From Planctomycetaceae bacterium (GTDB taxonomy: Bacteria; Planctomycetota; Planctomycetia; Pirellulales; Pirellulaceae), in contig JABHUV010000047.1 of the NCBI GenBank assembly GCA_018658605.1, positions 1 through 64,000 of the forward strand: a DNA stretch of 64,000 nucleotides, read 5' to 3'. Shown here piece after piece: positions 27,924 through 36,878 of the stretch. Numbering within the stretch: the first letter of the stretch is position 1; every line of letters starts with the position of its first letter. The translations under genes were made by a program, and so were the position numbers. The notes beneath the pieces are model-generated. The model was not told the DNA's origin. It did not search any database and worked only from the letters and a program-made list of their open reading frames with translations.

Positions 27924-30401
27924 TTATACGTCGAGGTTTTGCACATCGAGTGCATGTTTTTCGATAAATTCACGCCGCGGTTCAACCTTGTCACCCATGA
28001 GCACCCGGAACATTTCGTCCGCTGCCGCTACATCATCCATCGTCACCCGAACTAGTGTCCGCTGATTTGGATCAAGCGTTGTGTCTCGCAGTTCCTCAGC
28101 ATTCATTTCACCAAGACCTTTAAAGCGGGTCAACTGGAGGCCCTTTTCGCCTGCTGCTCGAACGGCGTTAAGTAATCCTCGAAGCTCTTTCAGAGGAATT
28201 TCTGTGTCTCCTCGCTTTAGGATATATCGTGGGTTTTCGACACCCGTTCGTTCCACTGGGAGCAGTGATTGTACGTCCAGTCCATACTGTTGTAGCTCTT
28301 TTAATCCGGCATTAATTGTCCGTACCTCATGCAATTCCACGATGTGTATGCTCGCGGATAAATCCTCGTGGACATCTTCCTCCGACCCTTCTTCTGCCGG
28401 TTCCGTTGGTGTTGGTTCGTCGGGGGTTCGCTCCTCAATAAACGCATCAACCGCATCCCGTTCGCTAAACCAAAAGTCATCTGTTCCTTCAAACACATGG
28501 AACATGGGCAGTTTACCCGTTTCAACGTTTTGACGTTGCGCGTGTATTTTTAAGTTTATTCCTCGGCGTTCTAGTGCGAGCAATGCGTCTTCCATACTAG
28601 ACAATGTGCGACACAGCGAACCCATTTTATCGCCTTCCAGTTCATCACCATTTTCTGTTATGAACACGGCATCTGCCAAACCCTTTTCCAAAAGCTGATT
28701 TTTCATTTCATCTTCGCTTTGGATATAATATATATTCTTTCCTTGTTTCACTCGAAACAGAGGTGGTTGAGCAACATAGACATGCCCGCGTTCCATTAAC
28801 GAATACATTTGCCGATAGAAAAAACAGAGCAGTAGCGTTCTAATATGAGAACCATCTACATCAGCATCGGTCATAATTATAATCTTGTTGTATCGCAGCT
28901 TTTCAAGGTTTTGATCATCACCAAAACCACAACCGATTGCGTTGATCATCGCCTGGACCTCTTCGTTGGCTAATACCTTATCGACCCGAGCTTTGTAGGC
29001 ATTGATAATTTTACCTCGCAGCGGCAAAATCGCCTGATACTGCTTCAGTCGCCCTCCCTCCGCACTTCCACCAGCAGAATCACCTTCGACAAGGTACAGT
29101 TCGCACTTTTCCATATCTTTGCTGATACAGTCCCTAAGCTTGCCTGGCAGGCTTCCGCCTCCAAGGACATCCTTTCGCTTGCGCATCAACTGGCGGGCCT
29201 TCTTGGCGGCTTCTCGAGCCTCCATCGCGATGATCCCCTTTTGAATAATAATACGTGCATTCTTTGGGTTCTCTTCTAGATATTTTTCTAGTGCTTTGCC
29301 GAAGTTCGACGAGATTATTGACTCCACTTCGCGGTTGCCTAGTTTTGTTTTGGTTTGTCCTTCAAATTGCGGGTGAGCTACTTTGGCTGACAATATCACC
29401 GTCATTCCCTCGCGGACATCATCGCCAGTGGGCACTTCCTTGCTGTCTTTTAGTATTTTTTCTTTGAGCCCATATGCATTTAACACTCGCGTCAAAGCCT
29501 TGCGGAAACCTGTTTCATGCGTCCCACCTTCGTGTGTGTGAATGTTGTTGACATATGAATGCAAGTGCTCGGTATAATCATTTGTATATTGCAGTGCTAT
29601 TTCATATCCGACGATATTGCCTTCTTCTATCGTCTCGTTGCCTTCAACATAAAACACGTCTTCGTGCAAAACATCGCTGGCTCTGTTTAAGTGACGTACA
29701 AAATCTATAATTCCATCTTCATAACAGTAGCTTTCTTTTTGGTCAGATCGATCGTCCCTAATTTCAATCGTCACACCCTTGTTCAGAAATGCTAAGTCCT
29801 GCATCCTTTTCGCTAGAATATCAAATTGGTATTTTGTTGTTTCAAAAATATCGCCGTCAGGCTTAAACGTCGTTTTTGTCCCTGTTTTATTAGACTTTTC
29901 TCCACGTTTAACCAATCCCGTCGGTTCGCCATATTCGTATTCTTGGCGGTGAATATAGCCGTCTCTGCCAACCTCAACCTTACACCATTGGCTCAAAAAA
30001 TTTACCACTGTCACGCCGACACCGTGTAGCCCACCTGATGTTTGATACGCTCCTTTATCAAATTTGCCACCAAATTTCAGCACGGTCATCACGCCCTCAA
30101 GCGTTGATACCTCTCTGTCAAACTCTTCCGACAGTGCTTCGTGTTTCTCGACAGGTATTCCTCGCCCATCGTCTTCTACTGTGATGCTCCCGTCTGGATT
30201 AATAACTACGATAATTAATGTTGCATAATCCGCCATAGCCTCGTCGATCGAATTGTCAACAACTTCATAAACCAAGTGATGTAGACCACGGTTAAATGTG
30301 TCCCCGATGTACATCCCTGGTCGTTTGCGTACGTGCTCACGGTCGGAAAGGTGCTGTAAATTATCAGCACCATATTCATTGTTTTTATTGTTTTCACTCA
30401 T
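27924..30401 (-). CDS. gyrB: DNA gyrase subunit B
   Basis: The product is 825 residues. The GHKL ATPase domain has EVVDNSIDEAMADYA (Asn/Glu), VEDDGRGIP and GGLHGVGVTVVN. The transducer follows, and the Toprim domain has LVEGDSAGGSAEGGR and IIMTDADVDGSHIRTLL. The tail ends with LTRFKGLGEMNAEELRDTTL and NLDV. At about 570-740 lies a long insertion between Toprim halves that includes an acidic, Pro/Thr-rich linker (EERTPDEPTPTEPAEEGSEE). E. coli GyrB also has an insertion in this region. The gene is part of the dnaA-dnaN-DUF721-gyrB origin cluster, all on the minus strand. Confidence 0.97.
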   Translation of the reverse strand: MSENNKNNEYGADNLQHLSDREHVRKRPGMYIGDTFNRGLHHLVYEVVDNSIDEAMADYATLIIVVINPDGSITVEDDGRGIPVEKHEALSEEFDREVSTLEGVMTVLKFGGKFDKGAYQTSGGLHGVGVTVVNFLSQWCKVEVGRDGYIHRQEYEYGEPTGLVKRGEKSNKTGTKTTFKPDGDIFETTKYQFDILAKRMQDLAFLNKGVTIEIRDDRSDQKESYCYEDGIIDFVRHLNRASDVLHEDVFYVEGNETIEEGNIVGYEIALQYTNDYTEHLHSYVNNIHTHEGGTHETGFRKALTRVLNAYGLKEKILKDSKEVPTGDDVREGMTVILSAKVAHPQFEGQTKTKLGNREVESIISSNFGKALEKYLEENPKNARIIIQKGIIAMEAREAAKKARQLMRKRKDVLGGGSLPGKLRDCISKDMEKCELYLVEGDSAGGSAEGGRLKQYQAILPLRGKIINAYKARVDKVLANEEVQAMINAIGCGFGDDQNLEKLRYNKIIIMTDADVDGSHIRTLLLCFFYRQMYSLMERGHVYVAQPPLFRVKQGKNIYYIQSEDEMKNQLLEKGLADAVFITENGDELEGDKMGSLCRTLSSMEDALLALERRGINLKIHAQRQNVETGKLPMFHVFEGTDDFWFSERDAVDAFIEERTPDEPTPTEPAEEGSEEDVHEDLSASIHIVELHEVRTINAGLKELQQYGLDVQSLLPVERTGVENPRYILKRGDTEIPLKELRGLLNAVRAAGEKGLQLTRFKGLGEMNAEELRDTTLDPNQRTLVRVTMDDVAAADEMFRVLMGDKVEPRREFIEKHALDVQNLDV

Positions 30402-30488
30402 CTAATATCAGTCCCTTTTCTCTGCCAATCGTGTTTTGTGCGTTGTAGGCGATTGTTTAGTTTGTGTTGATTCGGTTGATTTACTCGA

Positions 30489-30854
30489 TTACATCGCGGC
30501 TACTCGGAGTTTTAAATCCTTGATTTGTTGGTTTTCTCGATTGCCCTTTTTTTGATTCAGCTTGGTTACTAACGCATGTTTTTTAAATGCCAGTTCCTGC
30601 ATTACTGCGGAGTTATTACAAGTCACTTCCAATATGCCCCGGCGGATTGTTCCTGCTGTTGTCATTGCCGCAATCCGCTCCCCTACAACATCACTCCAGA
30701 TATCTGCTAATTGAGAAGCTGCTTTGACTCTGGCATATCCTCGTCGAGTTAATAGCTCGCTTACTAGGCGGTCCATTTTTGCTGGCAGCGGTATGTACCG
30801 TTGCTTATGTTTTAGCTCTTCCAGTAAAACCTGTTCTGCTTTTGCTTTATCCAT
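30489..30854 (-). CDS. DUF721 family protein (DciA-like)
   Basis: The product is 121 residues. The central segment KAASQLADIWSDVVGERIAAMT followed by GILEVTCNNSAVMQELAFKKHALVTKLN matches DUF721, whose member DciA is a replicative-helicase loader or operator in bacteria lacking DnaC. An N-terminal basic helix and a C-terminal extension rich in Lys and Asn flank it. It sits between dnaN (14 bp away) and gyrB, the position often taken by recF or by recF plus DUF721. The genomic position strengthens the DciA-like assignment, but the small size makes it tentative. Confidence 0.8.
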   Translation of the reverse strand: MDKAKAEQVLLEELKHKQRYIPLPAKMDRLVSELLTRRGYARVKAASQLADIWSDVVGERIAAMTTAGTIRRGILEVTCNNSAVMQELAFKKHALVTKLNQKKGNRENQQIKDLKLRVAAM

Positions 30855-30868
30855 TATCCCACCTGCCC

Positions 30869-31984
30869 TTACCTGTCTGTCGCAAGTGGCATGATGATAT
30901 ATGAATAGCCGTCTTGAGTAGTAAATAACACTGCTGCTTGGGCATTTTCAATGAAAATGGAGAATTGACTTGTCGCGTCTAATGCTTTTAGAAAATCCGA
31001 TACATAGCGATGATCCATCGTCACGGATATTTCTTCGCCTTCGTAAGCTATGGGCATTTCTGTATGAGATTGCCCACGTTCCGCCGCTTGGGCATCCATC
31101 GTAAGAGTGCCGTTGGCAAACGTAAAATTGATCCCTCGGCTATCATCATTGGCTACAATCGCTGCTTGCTTCAGCTTGGAAAGCATATCTCCTGAGCCGA
31201 TATCAATCGATTTCGCTTCCGAGGTGCTTGGAAAAACATCTTTCCATTTCGGGTAGCGTCCCTCTACAAGCCGAGAAGTTAGCGTTATTTTATCGCTGAC
31301 AAATACAACTTGATTGTCATTAACTATTATTTTGACCGTCGCTTCTGGGTTTACTATAGCCCGCGAAATCAACGTCATTGAGCGCGTGGGCACGATTGTC
31401 GAGGAACTGCCCAATTCGACGCTCCCATTAATCTCTACTGGGCCCTGCATTTTTGCCAATCTGCGCCCATCTGTCCCTACGGCGATCAAGTTGCTGCCGT
31501 CGATCTCAAGCAATAGTCCTCCCAAGGCATAGCGACTACTTTCACTGTCAGTTGCAAAGAAAGTTCGTTTAATCAACTCTGACAGCAACCTAGCTGGAAT
31601 CTCCAAATAAGAATCATTGTCCACGCTGGAAACATCGGGAAACTCATCGGGATTTTGGGATGGTATTTTGTACGAACTGGTGTCGCCGTCTACCGATATT
31701 TCAGTGTCCTTCATTTCAACGGTGAGCGATTCATCGGTACATTCCCGCAAAATCTGACCAAACAAGTCCACTGGCAAGACGATACTCCCAGGCACTTCGA
31801 CGCTTATCCCTTCAACACCTATCCGGACTCCTACCTCTGTGTCGGTGGCCATCAACACGCTTTCCCCTTCTGTGCAGATGAGCTTAACCGACTGCAAGAT
31901 TGGCTTTGGGCTACGACTTGGAGCAACCGCCGCAGCGGGCTGAAAAGATGACAGCATCATCTCGCGATCAAAAGTAAATTTCAT
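30869..31984 (-). CDS. dnaN: DNA polymerase III beta sliding clamp
   Basis: The product is 371 residues, the normal length for three tandem clamp domains. Recognisable segments include MKFTFDREMMLSSFQPAAAVAP at the N-terminus, SRYALGGLLLEIDGSNLIAVGTDGRRLAKMQ in the second domain, and the C-terminal SYIIMPL motif that forms part of the partner-binding pocket. AAAGGA sits seven bases before the ATG. It is the first gene after the non-coding origin-like gap and is transcribed with the DUF721 gene and gyrB. Confidence 0.98.
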   Translation of the reverse strand: MKFTFDREMMLSSFQPAAAVAPSRSPKPILQSVKLICTEGESVLMATDTEVGVRIGVEGISVEVPGSIVLPVDLFGQILRECTDESLTVEMKDTEISVDGDTSSYKIPSQNPDEFPDVSSVDNDSYLEIPARLLSELIKRTFFATDSESSRYALGGLLLEIDGSNLIAVGTDGRRLAKMQGPVEINGSVELGSSSTIVPTRSMTLISRAIVNPEATVKIIVNDNQVVFVSDKITLTSRLVEGRYPKWKDVFPSTSEAKSIDIGSGDMLSKLKQAAIVANDDSRGINFTFANGTLTMDAQAAERGQSHTEMPIAYEGEEISVTMDHRYVSDFLKALDATSQFSIFIENAQAAVLFTTQDGYSYIIMPLATDR

Positions 31985-32336
31985 AATGAGTCCTTTAGCA
32001 TCCTATAGCGAGCGATGATTAACTGTTGTGTGTTGATGGTATATATATAAATTAAATAAAAAGTAGTAGTAGAAGTAGCTTGTCACGGATTGTAAATAAA
32101 ACGAACAACAAGCATCAGTAGAGCAGTATTAAACGGACAAAGTTGAGCTAAAGTGATATGTTTGGGTGGCGGAAAACATGTTGAAAGGGGGTTTATTCAA
32201 CAACCAACAACAGTCAACAATTTGACTAAAAGGTTCATAATCAACAAACGGATGTTCAAATCCTAAAACCAGTGGCTGGGAACAGACTGCCTGTCGACAT
32301 CTTTTCCACCACCAGTATGTTGAACATCGATATTCA
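31985..32336. other. Candidate replication origin (oriC) between dnaN and dnaA
   Basis: The 352-bp gap has no gene. It contains a 22-bp all-A/T tract (32041-32062), directly followed by a trinucleotide run TAG-TAG-TAG-AAG-TAG (32064-32078) in the DnaA-trio pattern. A cluster of variant DnaA-box-like 9-mers ending in TCAACA lies to the right (32179-32326), with one more at 32031-32039. A near-consensus box TTTTCCACC is at 32302-32310 (7 of 9). No exact TTATCCACA occurs. Location between dnaA and dnaN is the classical oriC position. Origin activity is inferred from arrangement. Confidence 0.75.
32179..32326. repeat. Cluster of TNNTCAACA-type repeats (variant DnaA boxes?)
   Basis: Five copies of a 9-mer ending in TCAACA lie here: CTTTCAACA (minus, 32179-32187), TATTCAACA (plus, 32194-32202), CAGTCAACA (plus, 32211-32219), TAATCAACA (plus, 32238-32246) and TGTTCAACA (minus, 32318-32326). 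A sixth, CCATCAACA (minus), is at 32031-32039 on the far side of the AT tract. They differ from the consensus TTATCCACA chiefly by C to A at position 6. By simple chance a given hexamer would occur about 0.2 times on both strands of 350 bp. Confidence 0.6.
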
Positions 32337-33554
32337 TTATTTACCAACAGTCCCGGGGTTAAATTTAATCGACAGCTTGGCATTAACCTCTTCGACAACG
32401 AGCCGAACAGAGCTATCGGACGTAAGATCAGACTTTATTTTATTAAATGCGTACATGATGGTGGAATGATCACGACGGCCAAAGTACTCTCCAATTTCGC
32501 GATAGCTACTATTGGTGTGTAAGCGGCACAAATATATGGCAATGTTACGAGCGCGAACAACGTACCGACGCCGGGAGGAGCTTTTCATGTCTGAGAGGCG
32601 TATATTTAACTGGCGAGAAACAGCCATGGCAATGTCCCGCTGGCACAATAACACGGTGGTTGGTTCATCGGCAAAGAACCGCTTAACATCATCTCGGCAA
32701 ACATCTCGAGCCTCAAGGTCAGCCTGTGCGCGAAGCCGCAACACAGCGCTTCTCATTTGAGGAACGGTTTTTAGCTTTGGGCCGGTTGGACCAACCTCAC
32801 TGATTAAAGACTTTTGTGTTGCGCTGTCTAATGCAACGCCATGTTGATCGGACAACAAACGCACAAGTTCTTCGCGGGCAGCTTCTCCAGGTGTCGCAAT
32901 TCGAGCCTGTAAACCACCCATCAAGCGGCTTGCCAAGCGGGCGTCTAGGCCAGATGATTCTAGCGGCAGCTCGTTTGTGCACACCAATAACATACGACCC
33001 TGTTCGCAGAAGGTATCAATGATCAAGCTGAGCGTTTGTTGCGCCGAAGCCCTTGTTTTTAAGACTTGAATGTCATCAATAATGAGCAAATCAAACGAAA
33101 AGTATTTCTTTCGGAAGCTTGGAAGCGAGTGGGTGTGCACCGCTCGAGCGTGTTCTCGGGCAAAATCAATGCCGTTAGTGTACAGTGATTTTAAGTTTAG
33201 GTGCTTGGATCTCCACTGGACCAAAAAGGCGTGGCTAAGGGCGGTTTTTCCTGTTCCCCGGTCACCATATAACACGAGCGGACTATCGGCAAAACGCTGT
33301 TCTAGCACCGACTGCAACACAGACTGTAACACCTTGTTTTCATTTCCGAAAACAAACGCACCTAACCCACCAGGATCTTGATATTCTTTAACCCCAGCGC
33401 AGCGATTATCGTGCGGAAACAACTCCAACTGCTCGCCCAAAGTGGAGGCGGCTGAAGAGGGGGAAACCGGAATAGAAAAGAGACCGTTTGCCAATGCTAA
33501 AACCAACAAAAAAAAGAGGAAGAGAAACATGCGAAAGACAGACAATAACCACAT
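32337..33554 (-). CDS. dnaA: Chromosomal replication initiator DnaA, atypical N-terminus
   Basis: The product is 405 residues from the first ATG. The AAA+ domain begins near residue 65 (AFVFGNENKVL), with Walker A GDRGTGKT (97-104), Walker B LLIIDDIQVL (Asp160, Asp161) and an RLASRL box VII arginine region. The C-terminal domain IV has SDMKSSSRRR and the DNA-binding helix-turn-helix motif GRRDHSTI (359-366), against GGRDHTTV in E. coli. Domain I, which normally occupies the first about 90 residues, is absent. In its place is a hydrophobic stretch (LFLFFLLVLALANGLF), then a short linker. The start is uncertain: the TATAAT box ends only 15 bp upstream of the ATG at 33554, and 33530 is an alternative ATG. 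Confidence 0.93.
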   Translation of the reverse strand: MWLLSVFRMFLFLFFLLVLALANGLFSIPVSPSSAASTLGEQLELFPHDNRCAGVKEYQDPGGLGAFVFGNENKVLQSVLQSVLEQRFADSPLVLYGDRGTGKTALSHAFLVQWRSKHLNLKSLYTNGIDFAREHARAVHTHSLPSFRKKYFSFDLLIIDDIQVLKTRASAQQTLSLIIDTFCEQGRMLLVCTNELPLESSGLDARLASRLMGGLQARIATPGEAAREELVRLLSDQHGVALDSATQKSLISEVGPTGPKLKTVPQMRSAVLRLRAQADLEARDVCRDDVKRFFADEPTTVLLCQRDIAMAVSRQLNIRLSDMKSSSRRRYVVRARNIAIYLCRLHTNSSYREIGEYFGRRDHSTIMYAFNKIKSDLTSDSSVRLVVEEVNAKLSIKFNPGTVGK

Positions 33555-33568
33555 CTAACGCAGGCTTT

Positions 33569-33597
33569 ATTATAGGGTTTTTTGATAACATTATCGA
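33569..33597 (-). promoter_or_regulatory. Candidate dnaA promoter
   Basis: On the minus strand TCGATA (33592-33597) and a perfect TATAAT (33569-33574) are separated by 17 bp. The predicted transcription start is close to 33562, only about eight bases before the first dnaA ATG. This argues for the ATG at 33530 or a leaderless message. Confidence 0.55.
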
Positions 33598-33637
33598 GCA
33601 GAGGCGAGGTGAAAATTAGATGAATAGCGGGAGATTG

Positions 33638-34789
33638 TTAGTCCGATAAAAGCGGCAAAATCTCGGATAATATTTCAATGACTGCATCCACCTCTGCTGG
33701 CGAGTTGAAGATGCTCAAGCTAAAACGGATCGCTCCCTCTATTACACCCTCAGTCAGCCCCATCGCAGTTAATACAGGCGAGGGTTCACTAGATCCAGAA
33801 GCACAAGCAGAGCCGGTGCTGCAGCAGACCCCAGCCACATCCAAAGCCATCATTAATGCCTGCCGGTCAACGCCAGGAAAAGAAATACAGGTGGTTTGGG
33901 GCAACCGAGGGGAGTCATGGCCAATAACAATGGCGGTAGGAAATAGCCCCAAAACACCAGATTCTAGTCTTTTTTGCAGATCAAGCAGTTGTGAGATGTT
34001 CGCGTCTTGGTGGTCGAGATAGAGCTCAAGCGTCTTGCTAAACGCAATTGGTAGCGGACACGCTTCGCTGCCAGGCCGTAATCCGTTCTGTTGAAACCCA
34101 CCATAAAAAACAGGAGTAATAGGACAATCCGCTTTGATTAATAGTGCGCCAACTCCAACCGGACCATGTATTTTATGGGCGGATAGAGACATGGCGTCTA
34201 CACCCAACTGCTGAAAATGAACCCTCATTTTTCCAACGGCCTGAATAGCATCTGTGTGTACAAGGGCACGATGGTTTTTACATAGATCCACAACATCAGC
34301 GACTGGTTGAATTACCCCCGTCTCGTTATTGGCGAGCATCACCGATACAAGCCTCGTTTCATCATTAAGCAGAGAGCCCAGGTGTTCAAGATCGATTTTA
34401 CCGTTAGGTAGTGTGTTGGCGGTCTGTAAATCCCAACCATCTTTTGACAACACCTCCGCTACCATTGTGACGCTGGGGTGTTCAATACCAGAAATAATCA
34501 ACCGACCACGCTGAGGGAAGGATGCACAAATACCCAACAAGGCTAAATTATTTGCCTCGGTTCCACCGGATGTGAACACAATCGCCCCCTCGTCGGAACT
34601 TTGCAGACTACACCCCAACAACTCACCAACCCGCCTGCGGGTTATCTCTAGTTGTTTGCGGCTTTGCCTGCCCAGGTCATGTTGGCTAGCTGGGTTTTTG
34701 AGGCCCAAATGTAAAGCGCTGGTCAGTGTTTCGACGACCTGGTCAGCAATCGGGGTGGTGGCGTTGTTGTCAAAGTAAATAGTTTTCAT
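33638..34789 (-). CDS. Cysteine desulfurase (NifS/IscS-like, PLP-dependent)
   Basis: The product is about 383 residues, beginning MKTIYFDNNATTP, the usual start of the family. The ATG at 34789 is chosen for this reason, although a GTG at 34831 is in frame. The PLP-binding lysine is in SLSAHKIHGPVGVGALL and the catalytic cysteine in GSACASGSSEPSPVL. The enzyme releases sulfur from cysteine for iron-sulfur cluster assembly or tRNA thiolation. No iscU or mnmA lies next to it, so the sub-role is open. It stands alone between dnaA and scpB. Confidence 0.94.
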   Translation of the reverse strand: MKTIYFDNNATTPIADQVVETLTSALHLGLKNPASQHDLGRQSRKQLEITRRRVGELLGCSLQSSDEGAIVFTSGGTEANNLALLGICASFPQRGRLIISGIEHPSVTMVAEVLSKDGWDLQTANTLPNGKIDLEHLGSLLNDETRLVSVMLANNETGVIQPVADVVDLCKNHRALVHTDAIQAVGKMRVHFQQLGVDAMSLSAHKIHGPVGVGALLIKADCPITPVFYGGFQQNGLRPGSEACPLPIAFSKTLELYLDHQDANISQLLDLQKRLESGVLGLFPTAIVIGHDSPRLPQTTCISFPGVDRQALMMALDVAGVCCSTGSACASGSSEPSPVLTAMGLTEGVIEGAIRFSLSIFNSPAEVDAVIEILSEILPLLSD

Positions 34790-34930
34790 GTTCGTCAGTT
34801 TAGTCGGTTTTTTTGAAAACGTCATACACACTCCACAGATATTTTATGGGATAAATAACTCGCCTTTCATCAATTACCACCTACAGGGTAATATCTGTAG
34901 AGATAGCCATGTCTTCCAATCAGGTTTTTG

Positions 34931-35590
34931 ATGAAACCAAAGCAGAAAACAAATCGCTTAAGATCCCCTATTAACTTAGTTGTACGTAGACGAAACAGTC
35001 GGCTACGCCAGCAACAAGCCAAACCCCCTTCTCAACTACGCAGTGAAGAAGATGTCCAAGTATTAATGCAAATAACGGAAGGGGTTATTTTTATAGCGCG
35101 CGAACCAATTACGACGACCAAACTAGTGCAATACGCGCGTTTACATAATGGCAAAGAGGCAAGACAACTGATAGAACAACTCAATATCCAATACGACAAA
35201 ACCAATTGTGCCTACCGAATCGAACAGGTCGCAGGAGGCTATCAATTGATGAGCCGTCCAGCGTTTTCAAGCTGGCTCAAGCGGCTCGAACACACGATAG
35301 CACCACAACGCTTCTCCACACCATCTATAGAAACACTAGCCGTTATTGCTTATCGACAACCAATAATGCGAGCAGAAATTGAAGCGATTCGTGGAGTTGG
35401 GTGTGGGGAAGTGATTCGGCAACTTATGGAACGAGATCTTGTTCGAGTTGCAGGCCGCAGTGAAGAGCTTGGGCGCCCCTATTTATATGCTACAACCAGA
35501 ATATTCCTCGGGCTGTTCGGTTTAGGGTCAATAGATGACTTGCCAGCGATGAAAATCCCCATGCAGCTGGAATTACCAGAAGCTGCTTAA
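34931..35590 (+). CDS. scpB: Segregation and condensation protein B
   Basis: The product is about 219 residues with an N-terminal basic extension of about 35 residues rich in Arg and Gln. Two winged-helix domains follow, with the conserved VLMQITEGVIFIAREPITTTKLV opening and STPSIETLAVIAYRQPIMRAEIEAIRGVGCGEVIRQLMERDLV. It ends GLGSIDDLPA, as usual for ScpB, the kleisin-associated subunit of the SMC condensin. The ATG at 34931 follows a TTG codon at 34928 that is also possible. ScpA is not adjacent in this window. It lies alone on the plus strand between two minus-strand units. Confidence 0.93.
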   Translation: MKPKQKTNRLRSPINLVVRRRNSRLRQQQAKPPSQLRSEEDVQVLMQITEGVIFIAREPITTTKLVQYARLHNGKEARQLIEQLNIQYDKTNCAYRIEQVAGGYQLMSRPAFSSWLKRLEHTIAPQRFSTPSIETLAVIAYRQPIMRAEIEAIRGVGCGEVIRQLMERDLVRVAGRSEELGRPYLYATTRIFLGLFGLGSIDDLPAMKIPMQLELPEAA

Positions 35591-35597
35591 TAGCGAA

Positions 35598-36878
35598 TCA
35601 ATCTTTGAGTTGAAAGAGCTTTTTAAGCGCATCTAGCAAACCGGCACCAGTGTCGGGAGAAACATCTTCACGCAGAGATTCTAACGGTGGGTGTAGCAGC
35701 TTATTAACTAGGCGATCTAGCGTAATTTCAATTTCTTTGGCAATCGTGGGATCGTGGGCAAAATCACCAAGCTTCTTTTGTAGCCGCTGCAGCTCAGCCG
35801 CTTTTATTTCATTTGCCTGTTGTTTTAGCCGTCCAATCCAAGGCCCAGTGATTCGCTGAAACAAAACCTTCATAAACAGCTCGGTTTCTTCAGCGATTAT
35901 ATTTTCCGCCTTAGGCCACTCCAGTTGACGAGCCGCAAGGTTGGCATCACAAACCGTCTGAATATCATCAATTGAATAAAGATAGACATTAATGAATTCA
36001 GAAATAGCGTTGTCAAAATCACGTGGAACCGCCAGGTCCAAAATGAAGACAGGACGCTGATATCGCTTTTCAACCACTTGGTGAAAAACATCACCAGTAA
36101 CCACCGGTTCTGTTGCCGCAGTCGCACTAACGACCAAATCTGCTTCGACTAACAAATCTTCTAATTGATCCCAGTTCGCAGCTTCGCTGCCGGTTTGTTT
36201 AGCCAGTTGGTCTGCTCGTTCTCGACTACGATTAACGATAATTATTTTGCCAACGTTTTTATCAACGAGGTAGGTCAGGGTTTCTTGTGCCATTTCCCCA
36301 GCGCCAATTATTAGGACAACTTTATCATCAAACCGCTCGAAAAACCGACTAGCATAATCAGCGACGGCAATGGAGGGAATGCTAACCCGTTTTTCATGTA
36401 GGCTGGTCTCGTTTTGTACTCGTTTTGCTACTCGAATTGCTGCTTGGAATGTACTGTGTGTTAGGGGGCCGGTGCTATCGCCAGCATTTGCTAAATCATA
36501 GGCTTGCTTAATTTGGGACAGGATTTGGGCCTCACCAACAACCATACTATTAAGGCTTGCTGCGGTAGAAAACAAATGTCGGACAGCCTCCTCACCACGA
36601 AGATTATGTAATTCAACAGCGATATCCTGTGGAACTAAGCCATGAAACTCCGCCACAAAGTTAATCAACTGTTCCGCGGTGGGGCAATCCGCCTCATCTT
36701 CAGCGGCTGTATAAATTTCCATGCGGTTACAAGTCGACAACAAAACAGCCTCAGTCCGAGGAAAAAGATTGCGCATTTGTGCCAAAGCCGCAGTTGCTTG
36801 GGTTGGCTGAAAGGCGAGCTTTTCTCGGAAGGTCACGTCGGTGTTGTGGTGGCTACAGCCAATCATCTGCACTCTCAT
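35598..36878 (-). CDS. hemA: Glutamyl-tRNA reductase
   Basis: The product is 426 residues. The catalytic cysteine is Cys50 in VLLSTCNRMEIY, with upstream MIGCSHHNTDVTFREKLAF. The NADPH-binding domain follows (VLIIGAGEMAQETLTYL), and SQIKQAYDLA and the C-terminal dimerisation helix region are present. It makes glutamate-1-semialdehyde for tetrapyrrole synthesis by the C5 pathway. The start overlaps the stop of the upstream HemX/CcsA-like gene by 4 bp (ATGA), the common hemX-hemA arrangement. Confidence 0.97.
   Translation of the reverse strand: MRVQMIGCSHHNTDVTFREKLAFQPTQATAALAQMRNLFPRTEAVLLSTCNRMEIYTAAEDEADCPTAEQLINFVAEFHGLVPQDIAVELHNLRGEEAVRHLFSTAASLNSMVVGEAQILSQIKQAYDLANAGDSTGPLTHSTFQAAIRVAKRVQNETSLHEKRVSIPSIAVADYASRFFERFDDKVVLIIGAGEMAQETLTYLVDKNVGKIIIVNRSRERADQLAKQTGSEAANWDQLEDLLVEADLVVSATAATEPVVTGDVFHQVVEKRYQRPVFILDLAVPRDFDNAISEFINVYLYSIDDIQTVCDANLAARQLEWPKAENIIAEETELFMKVLFQRITGPWIGRLKQQANEIKAAELQRLQKKLGDFAHDPTIAKEIEITLDRLVNKLLHPPLESLREDVSPDTGAGLLDALKKLFQLKD

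Noticed and set aside
28081..28533. Open frame on the plus strand inside gyrB, Ser/Arg-rich
   Set aside because: It is antisense to the acidic GyrB insertion, whose Asp/Glu codons read as Ser/Arg on the other strand. The GyrB frame has all family motifs.
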